Shown: piece after piece, positions 44,253 through 54,853 of the stretch
Numbering within the stretch: the first letter of the stretch is position 1
How the letters are laid out: every line of letters starts with the position of its first letter
Source: Paraburkholderia rhizosphaerae
GTDB lineage: Bacteria > Pseudomonadota > Gammaproteobacteria > Burkholderiales > Burkholderiaceae
Direction of reading: 5' to 3'
Length of the DNA stretch: 64,000 bases
NCBI RefSeq assembly: GCF_004366595.1
Contig: NZ_SORE01000004.1
Location: forward strand, 62,001 to 126,000
Translations under genes and position numbers: made by a program
Notes under the pieces: model-generated
What the model was told of the DNA's origin: nothing
Databases searched by the model: none
The model's input: only the letters and a program-made list of their open reading frames with translations

Positions 44253-46496
44253 TCAGGCGCCCGGTTTCCACCGATACATCATCACCTTGCCGCGCGCGTC
44301 TTCTTCGACGAACACCAGGTATTCGCCATCGCTGCGCCGCGCCGCGGTGATGCCATTCGCGACGTCGACCCAACCCGACGCGTGGCCCACTTCCGCGCCC
44401 GGCCGGATCACGCCGATTTCATTGCCGCGGTCCTTGTCGAACACATGCACGACGCCCGCGGGCTCCACGCCGAAGATGTACTTGCCTTCGACCGTCACGC
44501 CGATAATCGTCACCAGCGGCTTCGCGTTCGTGTCCCACGGCAGCTTGACCGTGTAACGCAGGTCGGGCTTGCCGGTCGACCACTTGTCATAACGCACGAG
44601 CACGCGGCCGACTTCCTTCCATTGCGCACGCTGGTACGGCGCGTCGTCGGTATAGCCGGTCACGTACAGCGAATCGGTCGATGCGTCATAGACCGCGCGC
44701 TGGATCTGGTTGAACGGCGCCGGCACCGGATACGCCTGCATGTCGTCGTAGGAGTAGACCGGATTGCCCGCTTTATCGAGGCCGCCGAAACGGAAGCGAT
44801 AGATGCCTTTCGCGTCGACCGTGTGCCAGATGTCGCCGGCGGTATCGACCCACCATCCCCAGCCGGGCATCCGCTTGCCGCTCGTATTGCGCGTGAATTC
44901 GCCGGCTTCGAAGCGGCCGTTGCCGTTCGTGTCGCGCCACATCCAGTCGCCGCCGGCCGGTGCATTCGGAATCGCGTCCGCATTGCGCGGCGCGCGTCCC
45001 GCGATATAGCCGGATGGAATCGCCGTCTCGCCGTCACGTGCGGCGTCGAAGCGGTAGATCTTCAGGTGATCCGAATACATGTCGGTCAGGTACAGGAACG
45101 TATGCCCTTTCAGCTGACGCGCGGTCGGCAGGCCCGGCCACTGGTCGACATGGAACACCGGATCTTCCGGATACTTGAAGCGGTTCGACAGAAAGCCGAC
45201 ATACGTCCATTGCTGACCGGCCGGCTTCGACAGGTCGAGTTCGAAGCGCTTGTTGCCGGTATAGACACTGTTCGGTCGCGCCGGATCGACCCACGCACCG
45301 TCGACAAACAGCAGCCCTTGCACCAGCCATTGACGCTTGCCTTCCGGTGAATAGCTTTCGAGTGTCGCGCCCAGACCCGCGCCCAGATTCGAGCCGAAGC
45401 CCTTACCACGCGGCGTGTAGTTCGGGCCCACACCGTTGGTCGACACATAGATGTTGCCGCGCGCATCGATGCCGACGCCGGTCAGCCCATTGAAACGCAG
45501 CGGGCCCGGCCGGCCCGCGACGCCGGAGAAAATGCCGCCGCGCTCGCCGAGCGTGCCGGGTGCCGCATAGCGGCCATTCTGCTTGCTGAAGAACAGCACC
45601 TGCTGACGCGGCCCGTTATCGGCGATCAGCACACGGCCTTGCGCATCGACGGCGACATCGACCGGCACGCTGTCCGACGGCAGCGGCAGCGTATCGTCGA
45701 GCCTCTCGCCGTTCGCCGAGTAATGCGCGACCGTCGGCTTGCCGTCGAGCACATCGGTCACCACCCACAGCGTGCCGTCGGACGCCAGCGCAAGATGACC
45801 GGGCTGGTGTGCTTTGAACGAACCCTTGCGTTGCATCGAATCCGGATCGTAGATATCGACACGATCGGCCGATGCGCTTGCAACATAAAGTGTCTTGTCC
45901 GATGCGGCGAGACCCGTTACTTCGGTATGCGTATCCGTCGGCACATCGTTGACAACCAGAAAGCTCGCCGCAAGCCGCGCGCGCGGATCGGCCGCATTCG
46001 CGACCGGCTGGAACGGCATCGTGCGCTGTGGGTCGCCCAGTTCGCGCCGCGTGACGCCATACCACTGATGGCCCTTCTCCGGCCACACGCCTTTGCCGAC
46101 CAGATGGCCCTTTTCGGTGCCGACGGTCACCGCAATAAACGCATAGCGGTGGTTGAGCGCGACCGCATTGCCGCCGCCATTGCCCCAGCCATGTGTGCCG
46201 TTCGCGTAGCCGAGCATCTTGCCGTCCTTATAGACGCCTGCTTCAGCACCGCTTTCGTCCCACGGCGAGTCGGTATAGACCTTGCCGTCAGGCGCGACCG
46301 CGATCGCGGTGATGTTGATCTGCGTCCAGCTTCCGTCGCCGAACCCGAAGGTGTTGCCGATCCACGATGTCTGCGCGTTCAGCGCGGTGCCGCCCGCCTT
46401 CGCATTCGAGGCTGTTTGCGCGGACGCACCCGAAATCGTGATGAACGACACACACGCACAGAGTGCCCCGGCAAACAGAGATCGAATCAAAAGCAC
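44253..46496 (-). CDS. Secreted beta-propeller (NHL-like) protein in the EPS locus
   Basis: This protein of about 747 residues has a signal peptide (SLFAGALCACVSFITISGASA, cleavage before Gln) and no membrane anchor. The rest consists of repeated beta-blades with NHL/SMP-30-like phrases: ITAIAVAPDGKVYTDSPW, VTGLAASDKTLYVASASADR, GHLALASDGTLWVVTD, VDVAVDAQGRVLIADNGPRQ, LTGVGIDARGNIYVSTNGVG and DSLYVTGYTDD. An EF-hand-like loop, DTNGNGRFEAGEF, may bind calcium. The start is a GTG at 46496 or a TTG two codons later, which suits the GGAGAA better. It may bind, cut or modify the exported polysaccharide. It matches no bce product I remember, so the function is open. Confidence 0.75.
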   Translation of the reverse strand: MLLIRSLFAGALCACVSFITISGASAQTASNAKAGGTALNAQTSWIGNTFGFGDGSWTQINITAIAVAPDGKVYTDSPWDESGAEAGVYKDGKMLGYANGTHGWGNGGGNAVALNHRYAFIAVTVGTEKGHLVGKGVWPEKGHQWYGVTRRELGDPQRTMPFQPVANAADPRARLAASFLVVNDVPTDTHTEVTGLAASDKTLYVASASADRVDIYDPDSMQRKGSFKAHQPGHLALASDGTLWVVTDVLDGKPTVAHYSANGERLDDTLPLPSDSVPVDVAVDAQGRVLIADNGPRQQVLFFSKQNGRYAAPGTLGERGGIFSGVAGRPGPLRFNGLTGVGIDARGNIYVSTNGVGPNYTPRGKGFGSNLGAGLGATLESYSPEGKRQWLVQGLLFVDGAWVDPARPNSVYTGNKRFELDLSKPAGQQWTYVGFLSNRFKYPEDPVFHVDQWPGLPTARQLKGHTFLYLTDMYSDHLKIYRFDAARDGETAIPSGYIAGRAPRNADAIPNAPAGGDWMWRDTNGNGRFEAGEFTRNTSGKRMPGWGWWVDTAGDIWHTVDAKGIYRFRFGGLDKAGNPVYSYDDMQAYPVPAPFNQIQRAVYDASTDSLYVTGYTDDAPYQRAQWKEVGRVLVRYDKWSTGKPDLRYTVKLPWDTNAKPLVTIIGVTVEGKYIFGVEPAGVVHVFDKDRGNEIGVIRPGAEVGHASGWVDVANGITAARRSDGEYLVFVEEDARGKVMMYRWKPGA

Positions 46497-48505
<2,009 letters not shown>

Positions 48506-48553
48506 TCCCGCGTTGAACGCGCGTCTGAAGCACTGATGCACTGACGCGCGATC

Positions 48554-48580
48554 GGCGGCGCCCGGCAACCGGGCGCCGCC
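48554..48580. terminator. Perfect 12-bp hairpin between convergent bceN and bceK
   Basis: GGCGGCGCCCGG (48554-48565) pairs perfectly with CCGGGCGCCGCC (48569-48580) around a three-base loop. It lies 49 bases after the bceN stop and 31 bases past the bceK stop in the other direction, so it can serve both. There is no long U-run, but the stem is very strong. Confidence 0.7.
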
Positions 48581-48610
48581 GTCGTTCTGCGCCGTCGCTC
48601 CCGTTCGTTG

Positions 48611-49885
48611 TTAATGCAACGAACCCGCCGCAATCGCTTCGCCATACACCGCCGCGACGCGCGCTGCGATCACCGGATTGTCGAAGTGCGCACGCGCGTA
48701 GGCGCGGCATGCATCCGCATCCGGCAACTTCAACGTGCCGTCGAACGCCTTCCCCAGACCGTCGGCAATCGCATTTGCGCCGGTCGACGGCAGCACCAGG
48801 TCTTGCGATAGCCCGGCCACCGCTTCCGGCAATCCGCCGACCGGCGTGACGAGCACCGGCGTGCCCGACGCGAGCGACTCCACCGTGATCAAACCGAAGC
48901 CTTCGAGCGCGACAGTCGGCACGACACTGATCGTCGCCGCGCGGTAGAGCGTCGCCAGATGCTGATCCGGCACGAAGCCGAGCAGTTTCACGTTGTCAGT
49001 CAGGCCCGCGTCGTCGATGCGTGCCTGCAACTCGCCTTCGAGGCGGCCTTTGCCGGCAATCAGCAACAGCACGTCCGGCTCGCGGCGCTTGACGATCTTC
49101 ACCGCGTCGATCAGGTCCTCGAGGCCCATGCGGCGCACCAGACGCCGCACCGCAAGCACGATCGGCCGGCCGAGCGGCAACTGCATCTTGAGCCGCGCCT
49201 CGTTCTGCGTCAGCGGCAGATTGAACTGGTCGACGTTCACGCAGCCGGGCACCACGCGAATCCGCTCGGGCGGAATGCCGTAGCGCGAGCTCAGGATCTT
49301 GCCGAACGCGTCGGATAACACGATGAGCCGCGACGAGCGCGCGTAGACGGTCTGCTCGAGATAGCGCTTCGCGCGCTGGCCGAGCGAATCGGCGCCTTCG
49401 ACGTGGCTTTCGTCGGCCCATGGCCCCTGGAAATGCGACACCTGCGGAATACCACGCATCACGTCGAGGCCCGGAAACGTATAGAGCGCAAAATGCGACG
49501 AGATCACGTCGGGCCGCTGCGTCTGCATTTCACGGCGCAGCGCGCGGCGCGCGGCCATCAGACGCATCGGCAGCGATTGCGCGGCCGGGCCGAAGCCCTG
49601 GATCGCGCCATTCGTGTCGGCGGCGACGCGTGGCGAACCCGCCACCACGCCGCGTACCGCGACGCCCGCGCCCGGCAGCGCGCCGATCAGCGAGTAGTAC
49701 ATCCGGTCGAGACCGCCCGCGCGCTCGGGAAACCAGTGCATGCCGATCTGCAGCGATTTGATCGAAGGTGTTGTCATGGCCATTCCTGTTTGTATGAAGC
49801 CGCGCTCGATCACATCGGTGACCACGGGGAAATCTCCGTGTGCCGATGCGACATCTTCGCGCGACGGTTGCGTGTGGCGCTTCAT
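48611..49885 (-). CDS. bceK: GT4-family glycosyltransferase
   Basis: This GT-B glycosyltransferase (424 residues from the first start) begins its fold at LQIGMHWFPERAGGLDRMYY. It has SHFQGPWADESHVEGADSLG, VPGCVNVDQFNLPL, VLAVRRLVRRMGLEDLIDAV and the acceptor/donor motif VALEGFGLITVESLASGTPV. The ATG at 49885 overlaps the bceJ stop by four bases, arguing for translational coupling. A second candidate, the ATG at 49777 (MTTPSIKSL), has AGGA at a good distance and begins where the fold starts. It is the last gene of the long bceB-K operon and is followed by a strong hairpin. It probably adds one sugar of the repeat unit. Confidence 0.88.
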   Translation of the reverse strand: MKRHTQPSREDVASAHGDFPVVTDVIERGFIQTGMAMTTPSIKSLQIGMHWFPERAGGLDRMYYSLIGALPGAGVAVRGVVAGSPRVAADTNGAIQGFGPAAQSLPMRLMAARRALRREMQTQRPDVISSHFALYTFPGLDVMRGIPQVSHFQGPWADESHVEGADSLGQRAKRYLEQTVYARSSRLIVLSDAFGKILSSRYGIPPERIRVVPGCVNVDQFNLPLTQNEARLKMQLPLGRPIVLAVRRLVRRMGLEDLIDAVKIVKRREPDVLLLIAGKGRLEGELQARIDDAGLTDNVKLLGFVPDQHLATLYRAATISVVPTVALEGFGLITVESLASGTPVLVTPVGGLPEAVAGLSQDLVLPSTGANAIADGLGKAFDGTLKLPDADACRAYARAHFDNPVIAARVAAVYGEAIAAGSLH

Positions 49886-51105
49886 GCACCATCGGCGCCG
49901 CGCGGCGGGGTCGTCAGCAGATTGCGCGTGACGACATCCACATCGCTCGCCCCGTTGCGGCTGCGGTCTTCGCGTAGACCGGCGATCTGCCGGTACAGCG
50001 CGATGTATTGCGCGGCCATGCGCGCCCAGCCGAAACCGGTGGCAAGCTCGCTGGCGGCCACGCCCATCGCGCGGCGCCGGTTATCGTCGCCGGCAAGGCG
50101 GCCGATCGCGTTGGCGAGCGCCTGCGGATCGTCCGGATCGTCGAGCACGATCCCGCACTCCGGCGTGATGATCTCGGCGCCGCCCGCGGTGCGCGCGGTG
50201 ACGACCGGCAGGCCGGCCGCCATCGCTTCGAGCAGCGACAGGCTCATCGCTTCATAGCGCGAAGGAAACACAAAGGCATCGACCGAATGCATCAGCACCG
50301 GCATTTCCTTGACGAGCCCGAGAAAGTGCACGCGATCGGCGATACCCAGTGCGCGCGCCTCTTCCGGATACGGGCTGCCCGGCAGATAGCCGGCAACCGC
50401 GATCTGCACGTGATGCGGCAGATGCTTCAATGCGCGCAGCACGGTGCCGAGGTTCTTGCGCGGCGTGCGCAGATCGCCGACGAACAGCAGCAAAAATGCG
50501 CTCTGCGGCAGCTTGAACTTCGCGCGGTCGCCGCTCGCGGTTGCAAAGCCACGCGTATCGACGCCGTTGTAAATCACGTCGACGCGGTTACGCGGCGTGA
50601 GACCAATCGAGCGAATCTCGGCCGCGACCTTCTGCGATACCGCGGTGATCACGCGCGAGCGCCGGTACGCCCAACGCTCGAGCATCGCGTTCAAGCGCGT
50701 GTACACATACTGATAGCCGGACCACACGCCTTTGGTAATGCCAAACGGGTAGTACTTGCTCGCGAACCAGCCGCTATGCACGAAGTGCGCGGTGTTCACA
50801 TCCGCTGGCGCCCATGTGATGAAACCATTCACATGCAGCACGTCGAATTCGCGGCGATGCGCACGCAGCCACTGCGCGCTTCTGATCGCGAACACCTGCT
50901 GGCGCAGCAGGTTGGTCGGCCACCAGCGGCCGATCCGCATCGGCACCCAGCGCACCAGCGGATGCTCGAGCAGATCGGGTGCCACATGCGATGCGATCAG
51001 CGTGACCGCAATTCCCTCGTCGAGCGCGGCGCGCGCGATTTCGTGGTTGACGCGGCCCTGTCCGTCGTTATGACGCACGACATGCGTGACAATCGCGACT
51101 CTCAA
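49882..51105 (-). CDS. bceJ: GT4-family glycosyltransferase with TTG start
   Basis: This protein of about 407 residues is a GT-B transferase: LRVAIVTHVVRHNDGQGRVN, HVNGFITWAPADVNTAHFVH, TAVSQKVAAEI, VIYNGVDTRGFA, FVGDLRTPRKNLGTVLRAL and FPSRYEAMSLSLLEAMAAGL. No ATG lies before the fold. A TTG at 51103-51105 has GGAG eight to nine bases upstream and overlaps the bceI stop (TTGA), giving the same coupled junction seen at bceK. It probably adds a repeat-unit sugar on the cytoplasmic face. A longer upstream open frame overlapping bceI and bceH is only a shadow. Confidence 0.88.
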   Translation of the reverse strand: MRVAIVTHVVRHNDGQGRVNHEIARAALDEGIAVTLIASHVAPDLLEHPLVRWVPMRIGRWWPTNLLRQQVFAIRSAQWLRAHRREFDVLHVNGFITWAPADVNTAHFVHSGWFASKYYPFGITKGVWSGYQYVYTRLNAMLERWAYRRSRVITAVSQKVAAEIRSIGLTPRNRVDVIYNGVDTRGFATASGDRAKFKLPQSAFLLLFVGDLRTPRKNLGTVLRALKHLPHHVQIAVAGYLPGSPYPEEARALGIADRVHFLGLVKEMPVLMHSVDAFVFPSRYEAMSLSLLEAMAAGLPVVTARTAGGAEIITPECGIVLDDPDDPQALANAIGRLAGDDNRRRAMGVAASELATGFGWARMAAQYIALYRQIAGLREDRSRNGASDVDVVTRNLLTTPPRGADGA

Positions 51106-52571
51106 TCCGTTTCTCCGTGAAAGACGACTCTCGATCTGCGGGTTTCCTGTTTCTGGTAATGCGCCGCGGACAGGATCGAAAAAAGACTCATGAAAAGCAG
51201 TGCGCCACCGGTGCCGACCAGCGTATTCGTGAAGACGATCATCGCGAGAATCGCCACCGCGAGCGACAGACACGACGCGACGAACTTGTCGTCGCGCAGC
51301 TTGAACGAAGCGAAGACCGCGCGCATCACGAGCCAGCCGATGCCGGACAGGTACAGCAGCGTGCCGGGCCATCCGAGCACGAACGGAATGTTCATCACGC
51401 CACTGTCGAAGTTGCCGTACTGGCCGAGCTGGCCGTCGTTGCCGCTCGACAGTTTGGTCGACGTGCCGGTCGCGCCCATGCCTTCGCCGGATACGTCGGT
51501 AAACGCCTTTTGCGCAAATTGCGCGTAGAACTCGTTGCGCGCCTGGTAGCTCTGGTCGTCGTCCAGATTCGTAATGGTCTGCAGACGCGTTTGCATCCGG
51601 TCCGCGACCGGGCCGACCGAGAGCAGCGGGATGCACAGGCCGATCAGCAGCACCCCGCTTGCGATGATGCGAAACCGGACCTTGTTGTTCGACTTGACGA
51701 GCAGCATCACGAGCGCAATCACCCAACCGCCCCAGGTGGAACGCACGAGGCTCAGCGCGAACGACATAAAGCCGAATCCGCCGGCAAGCCACCGTACCTT
51801 GTGGTCCGCGGCGAGCACGAACACCATCGAACCGAGCATCGCGAGCGCGAACGGACCGGACGAATTCATCGTGCTGAACACACGCACGCCGAGCGGCACC
51901 GGCTCGCCCTGCGAGCTCATCTGCGCGCCGACCATCCACAGCACATCCCACGCCGGCATGATGAAGAACTGCACCGCGCCGTACACGCCCATCGCCAGCA
52001 TGCCCCAGATAAACGTGTTCACGATCGTCTCGCGAAACGCCGGGTAAATGCGCGTGTTCACCATGATGTGAAAGCCGATCAGCACCGGATACAGCCAGTT
52101 CGCGAGGTCGTACAGCGCGGCGAGCGGTCCGGCCGACACGAAGCCGATCAGCAACGCGTACGCGAGCCCAAAGAGAATGAGCAGCACCGGCAGACCGCGC
52201 CGCTGCGCGAGGATCGGGTAATAGCGCACCAGCGAAAAACCGCAGATCATCGTGACCGCGAGTGGCGCAATCTGGATCAGGCTGGTCGGCGTATAGGCGT
52301 TCTTCGACCAGTCGGCGAGGCGCCGTACTTCCGGGCTCAGGAACCACAGCCACCAGACGAAGCCGACATAGCGCGCCGGACTCTTGAAGTACAGCCACGC
52401 GCCGACGAGGATCGCGAGCACCGGAAAGCCCAGTGTCAGCGCCGCGCCCTGATGCCCGGCGATCAGCACCGCGGTGATCAGCCACAGCAGCGCCGGCGGA
52501 ATCCACTCGCTCTTGTCGCCGCTGACGAACCCGCGAGCGCTGGACGCCCCCGCTTGCAGAAGCGATGCCAT
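51102..52571 (-). CDS. bceI: Wzy-type polysaccharide polymerase
   Basis: This 489-residue membrane protein has about twelve helices, beginning ALLWLITAVLIAGHQGAALT. It carries a large periplasmic loop around MQTRLQTITNLDDDQSYQAR and GEGMGATGTSTKLSSGNDGQ. Low sequence similarity with many helices and such a loop is typical of O-antigen polymerase-like Wzy proteins. It probably joins flipped repeat units at the periplasmic face. The start is two bases after the bceH stop, with GGAG inside the bceH end. Position matches bceI. Confidence 0.85.
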   Translation of the reverse strand: MASLLQAGASSARGFVSGDKSEWIPPALLWLITAVLIAGHQGAALTLGFPVLAILVGAWLYFKSPARYVGFVWWLWFLSPEVRRLADWSKNAYTPTSLIQIAPLAVTMICGFSLVRYYPILAQRRGLPVLLILFGLAYALLIGFVSAGPLAALYDLANWLYPVLIGFHIMVNTRIYPAFRETIVNTFIWGMLAMGVYGAVQFFIMPAWDVLWMVGAQMSSQGEPVPLGVRVFSTMNSSGPFALAMLGSMVFVLAADHKVRWLAGGFGFMSFALSLVRSTWGGWVIALVMLLVKSNNKVRFRIIASGVLLIGLCIPLLSVGPVADRMQTRLQTITNLDDDQSYQARNEFYAQFAQKAFTDVSGEGMGATGTSTKLSSGNDGQLGQYGNFDSGVMNIPFVLGWPGTLLYLSGIGWLVMRAVFASFKLRDDKFVASCLSLAVAILAMIVFTNTLVGTGGALLFMSLFSILSAAHYQKQETRRSRVVFHGETD

Positions 52572-52573
52572 GC

Positions 52574-53719
52574 TTACACTCCTGCCCGGCTGCTGCGTGC
52601 CGAGCTGCTGGCCGCAACACCCGCGCCCGACGCGCGCATCCGGTGCTGCAGCATGTCACGCGTGATCCGCACATGCTGCTGCGCGAAGTGCTGCGTGGTG
52701 AAATCGCGCGCGAGCAGTTCGGCCGCCGCCGCGCGCGCCTGGCGCAGCGCGTGCTCGGGCGAGGCCACGAGGCGATTGGCCGCCTCGCGTAGTGCGTGCG
52801 GATCGAACGGCGGCACATAGGTCGCTGCATGCGCCGGGAAATACTCTTTCAGGCCGCCGACATCGGTCACCAGCATCGGCTTGCCGACGGCCGCGGCCTC
52901 GAGCGTCACTGTGAGGCCCGAGACGTGCGAGTTATGCCGCAGCGGCACCACAATCACATCGGCCCACGCATACAGCTCGCGCTGCTTTGCGATGCCCGAC
53001 GCTGACGCGATCTCGACATTCGGCGCGCGCAGCGACGCGGGAATACGCCGCCGCGTCGCGAGCCGCACCTGGTAGCGCGCGTCGTGGCCGAACGCTTCGA
53101 TCAGCGTGCGCCAGTCGCGGTCACGATCGTTGCCGATTGCCGCGATACGCAGCGGCGTATGCGGTACCCATTCACGCGGTTCGTGCACCGGAAAATCATT
53201 GGTGTTCAGACCGTAGAACACCTGCGTCGCATCGCGCTGCAGATAGCGCTGGCACAGCGCCGCATTCACGCTCGAGTGCGTGGTCAGCACGTCCGCGCGC
53301 GCGACCAGCTTGCGGTACAGCCAGCGCCGCAACATGCCGTAGCCCGCCCACTTGTCGAGCAGCCAGATGCTTTGCGCGAGCAGCAGCGGCCGTGCGCGCT
53401 CGCGAAACCGATGCCCGTACAGCAACAGCAGCAGCGACACCGCCAGGTGCTCATGCTCGGTATGCGTCCAGACGACGTCCGAGCGCAGGATCTGCTCGCG
53501 GTTGCGCCACGTATGCAACATGTCGAAGCCGAGCAGCGCCTTCAACGCGCGGCGCGCGAGCTTCACCGGCTTGCTTTCGCGCGCATCCTCCGAGTACGTC
53601 AGATGGAATTCGTCGGACTCCGCATGGTGATAGCCGTACAGGCAGCCGATGTTGTCGCCTTTCCGGTAGCTGCGCGGGTCGGCGCCGTAAAACAGATGGA
53701 CGTTGACGTTGATGCTCAT
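52574..53719 (-). CDS. bceH: GT4-like glycosyltransferase
   Basis: This 381-residue protein has a GT-B-like fold with weaker motifs: VHLFYGADPRSYRKGDNIG near the start, VVWTHTEHEHLAVSLLLLLY, TTHSSVNAALCQRYLQ, VFYGLNTNDFPV, IAAIGNDRDRDWRTLIEAF and VVPLRHNSHVSGLTVTLEAA. The last replaces the usual E-x7-E region and keeps only the second Glu. It probably adds a sugar in the repeat unit. GGAG precedes the ATG. It lies 172 bases after bceG. Position matches bceH. Confidence 0.85.
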   Translation of the reverse strand: MSINVNVHLFYGADPRSYRKGDNIGCLYGYHHAESDEFHLTYSEDARESKPVKLARRALKALLGFDMLHTWRNREQILRSDVVWTHTEHEHLAVSLLLLLYGHRFRERARPLLLAQSIWLLDKWAGYGMLRRWLYRKLVARADVLTTHSSVNAALCQRYLQRDATQVFYGLNTNDFPVHEPREWVPHTPLRIAAIGNDRDRDWRTLIEAFGHDARYQVRLATRRRIPASLRAPNVEIASASGIAKQRELYAWADVIVVPLRHNSHVSGLTVTLEAAAVGKPMLVTDVGGLKEYFPAHAATYVPPFDPHALREAANRLVASPEHALRQARAAAAELLARDFTTQHFAQQHVRITRDMLQHRMRASGAGVAASSSARSSRAGV

Positions 53720-53891
53720 GCAGGCACTCCGGTCTGCGTGTTCAATGGCACATCGCGCCGCACACCGTCATCATCGTCGCGAGACAGCACGACGAGAATG
53801 CGGGGCGAAACCACGATACGAATTCTCACGCGGCGCATACAGCACATGCGCCACAGGCGGCGACACCGCATCGCGCCACGCGCGCGCCGCG

Positions 53892-54812
53892 TTACAGCAG
53901 TGCGCGGCGCGCTTCGCGCGCGCCGGTGCGGACCGCCTTCCAGCGCGACAGCTGCACGCTTTTGCGCGACATCAGCGCAAGCAGCGCGTGCGCGACGCCT
54001 GGGTACACGCGCGTGCCGACCAGCGCGTACCACCACCACGCGGTCTCGCGGCGCAATGGCGGCAATTGCGCGCGCAGGATCAGATGCAGGTTGTACGCGG
54101 CGTTGCGCACCGCGGTCATCGACTGCGCGTCGCGGCGGTCGTCGTCGTGGCGCTCGGCCGGGAAATGATCGACCGCGACGCGCGGATCGTAGACGAGCTT
54201 CCAGCCCGCCTTCTTCACGCTCATGCTGAACGCCATATCGTTGTGCACCTGCGCGCCCGCGCCGCGCAGCCGCGTATCGAAACGGATCGTGCGGACCGCG
54301 TCGCGCCGGTAGCTCATGTTCGCGCCCTTCAGCATGTCCACTTCGCGCGCGCCGCCGACACCCAGATGATGGTTGCCGATCAGCTTGCCCGACGGCGTCA
54401 GCTTGCCGACGAGCTCACGCGAGCCGCTCAGCACGCCGCCCTTCTGATGCACCCAGTCGCGCCCGCCGAGCGCGCCCAGCTGCGGGTCCGCGGTGAAATG
54501 CGCTTCAATACGCTGCACCCAATCGGCGTGCGGTGCGGCATCGTCGTCGGTAATCGCGATCACCTCGCCGCTCGCCGCATCGAGGCCGCAATTGAGCGCG
54601 GCCACCTGCCCCGGCGCATCGACCGGCGCAATGCGCAGCGGCAACCGGCGCGCCGCCAGATGCGGCTGCAGGCACGCGTGCGTCAGTTCGTCGTCGGGGC
54701 GCGCGACCACCACCACTTCATCCGGTGCGCGCTGCTGCCGCTCGAGCGCGGCAAGGCAGCGCGTCAGATCGTCCGGACGGCGAAAGGTCGGGACCAGTAC
54801 CGTTATTTTCAT
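53892..54812 (-). CDS. bceG: GT2-family glycosyltransferase
   Basis: This 306-residue GT-A transferase begins MKITVLVPTFRRPDDLTRCL. It has APGQVAALNCGLDAASGEVI, the metal site AITDDDAAPHADWV and LGGRDWVHQKGGVLSG, then a region with NMSYRRDAVRTIRFD and VHNDMAFSMSVKKAGWKLVY. GGAG lies ahead of the ATG. It follows bceF by about 40 bases and is the first glycosyltransferase of the operon after the kinase, matching bceG. It probably acts early on the lipid-linked glucose. Confidence 0.9.
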   Translation of the reverse strand: MKITVLVPTFRRPDDLTRCLAALERQQRAPDEVVVVARPDDELTHACLQPHLAARRLPLRIAPVDAPGQVAALNCGLDAASGEVIAITDDDAAPHADWVQRIEAHFTADPQLGALGGRDWVHQKGGVLSGSRELVGKLTPSGKLIGNHHLGVGGAREVDMLKGANMSYRRDAVRTIRFDTRLRGAGAQVHNDMAFSMSVKKAGWKLVYDPRVAVDHFPAERHDDDRRDAQSMTAVRNAAYNLHLILRAQLPPLRRETAWWWYALVGTRVYPGVAHALLALMSRKSVQLSRWKAVRTGAREARRALL

Positions 54813-54853
54813 CGAGGCTCTCCGTACAGCTCAATCCGCGGTCATCCGACGGA

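Noticed and set aside
51117..52820. Long plus-strand open frame opposite bceI
   Set aside because: Arg/His-rich antisense frame typical of GC-rich genes; no domain or ribosome site.
49882..52830. A 982-codon open frame on the minus strand
   Set aside because: Everything upstream of 51105 overlaps bceI and bceH and is a frame shadow in GC-rich DNA.
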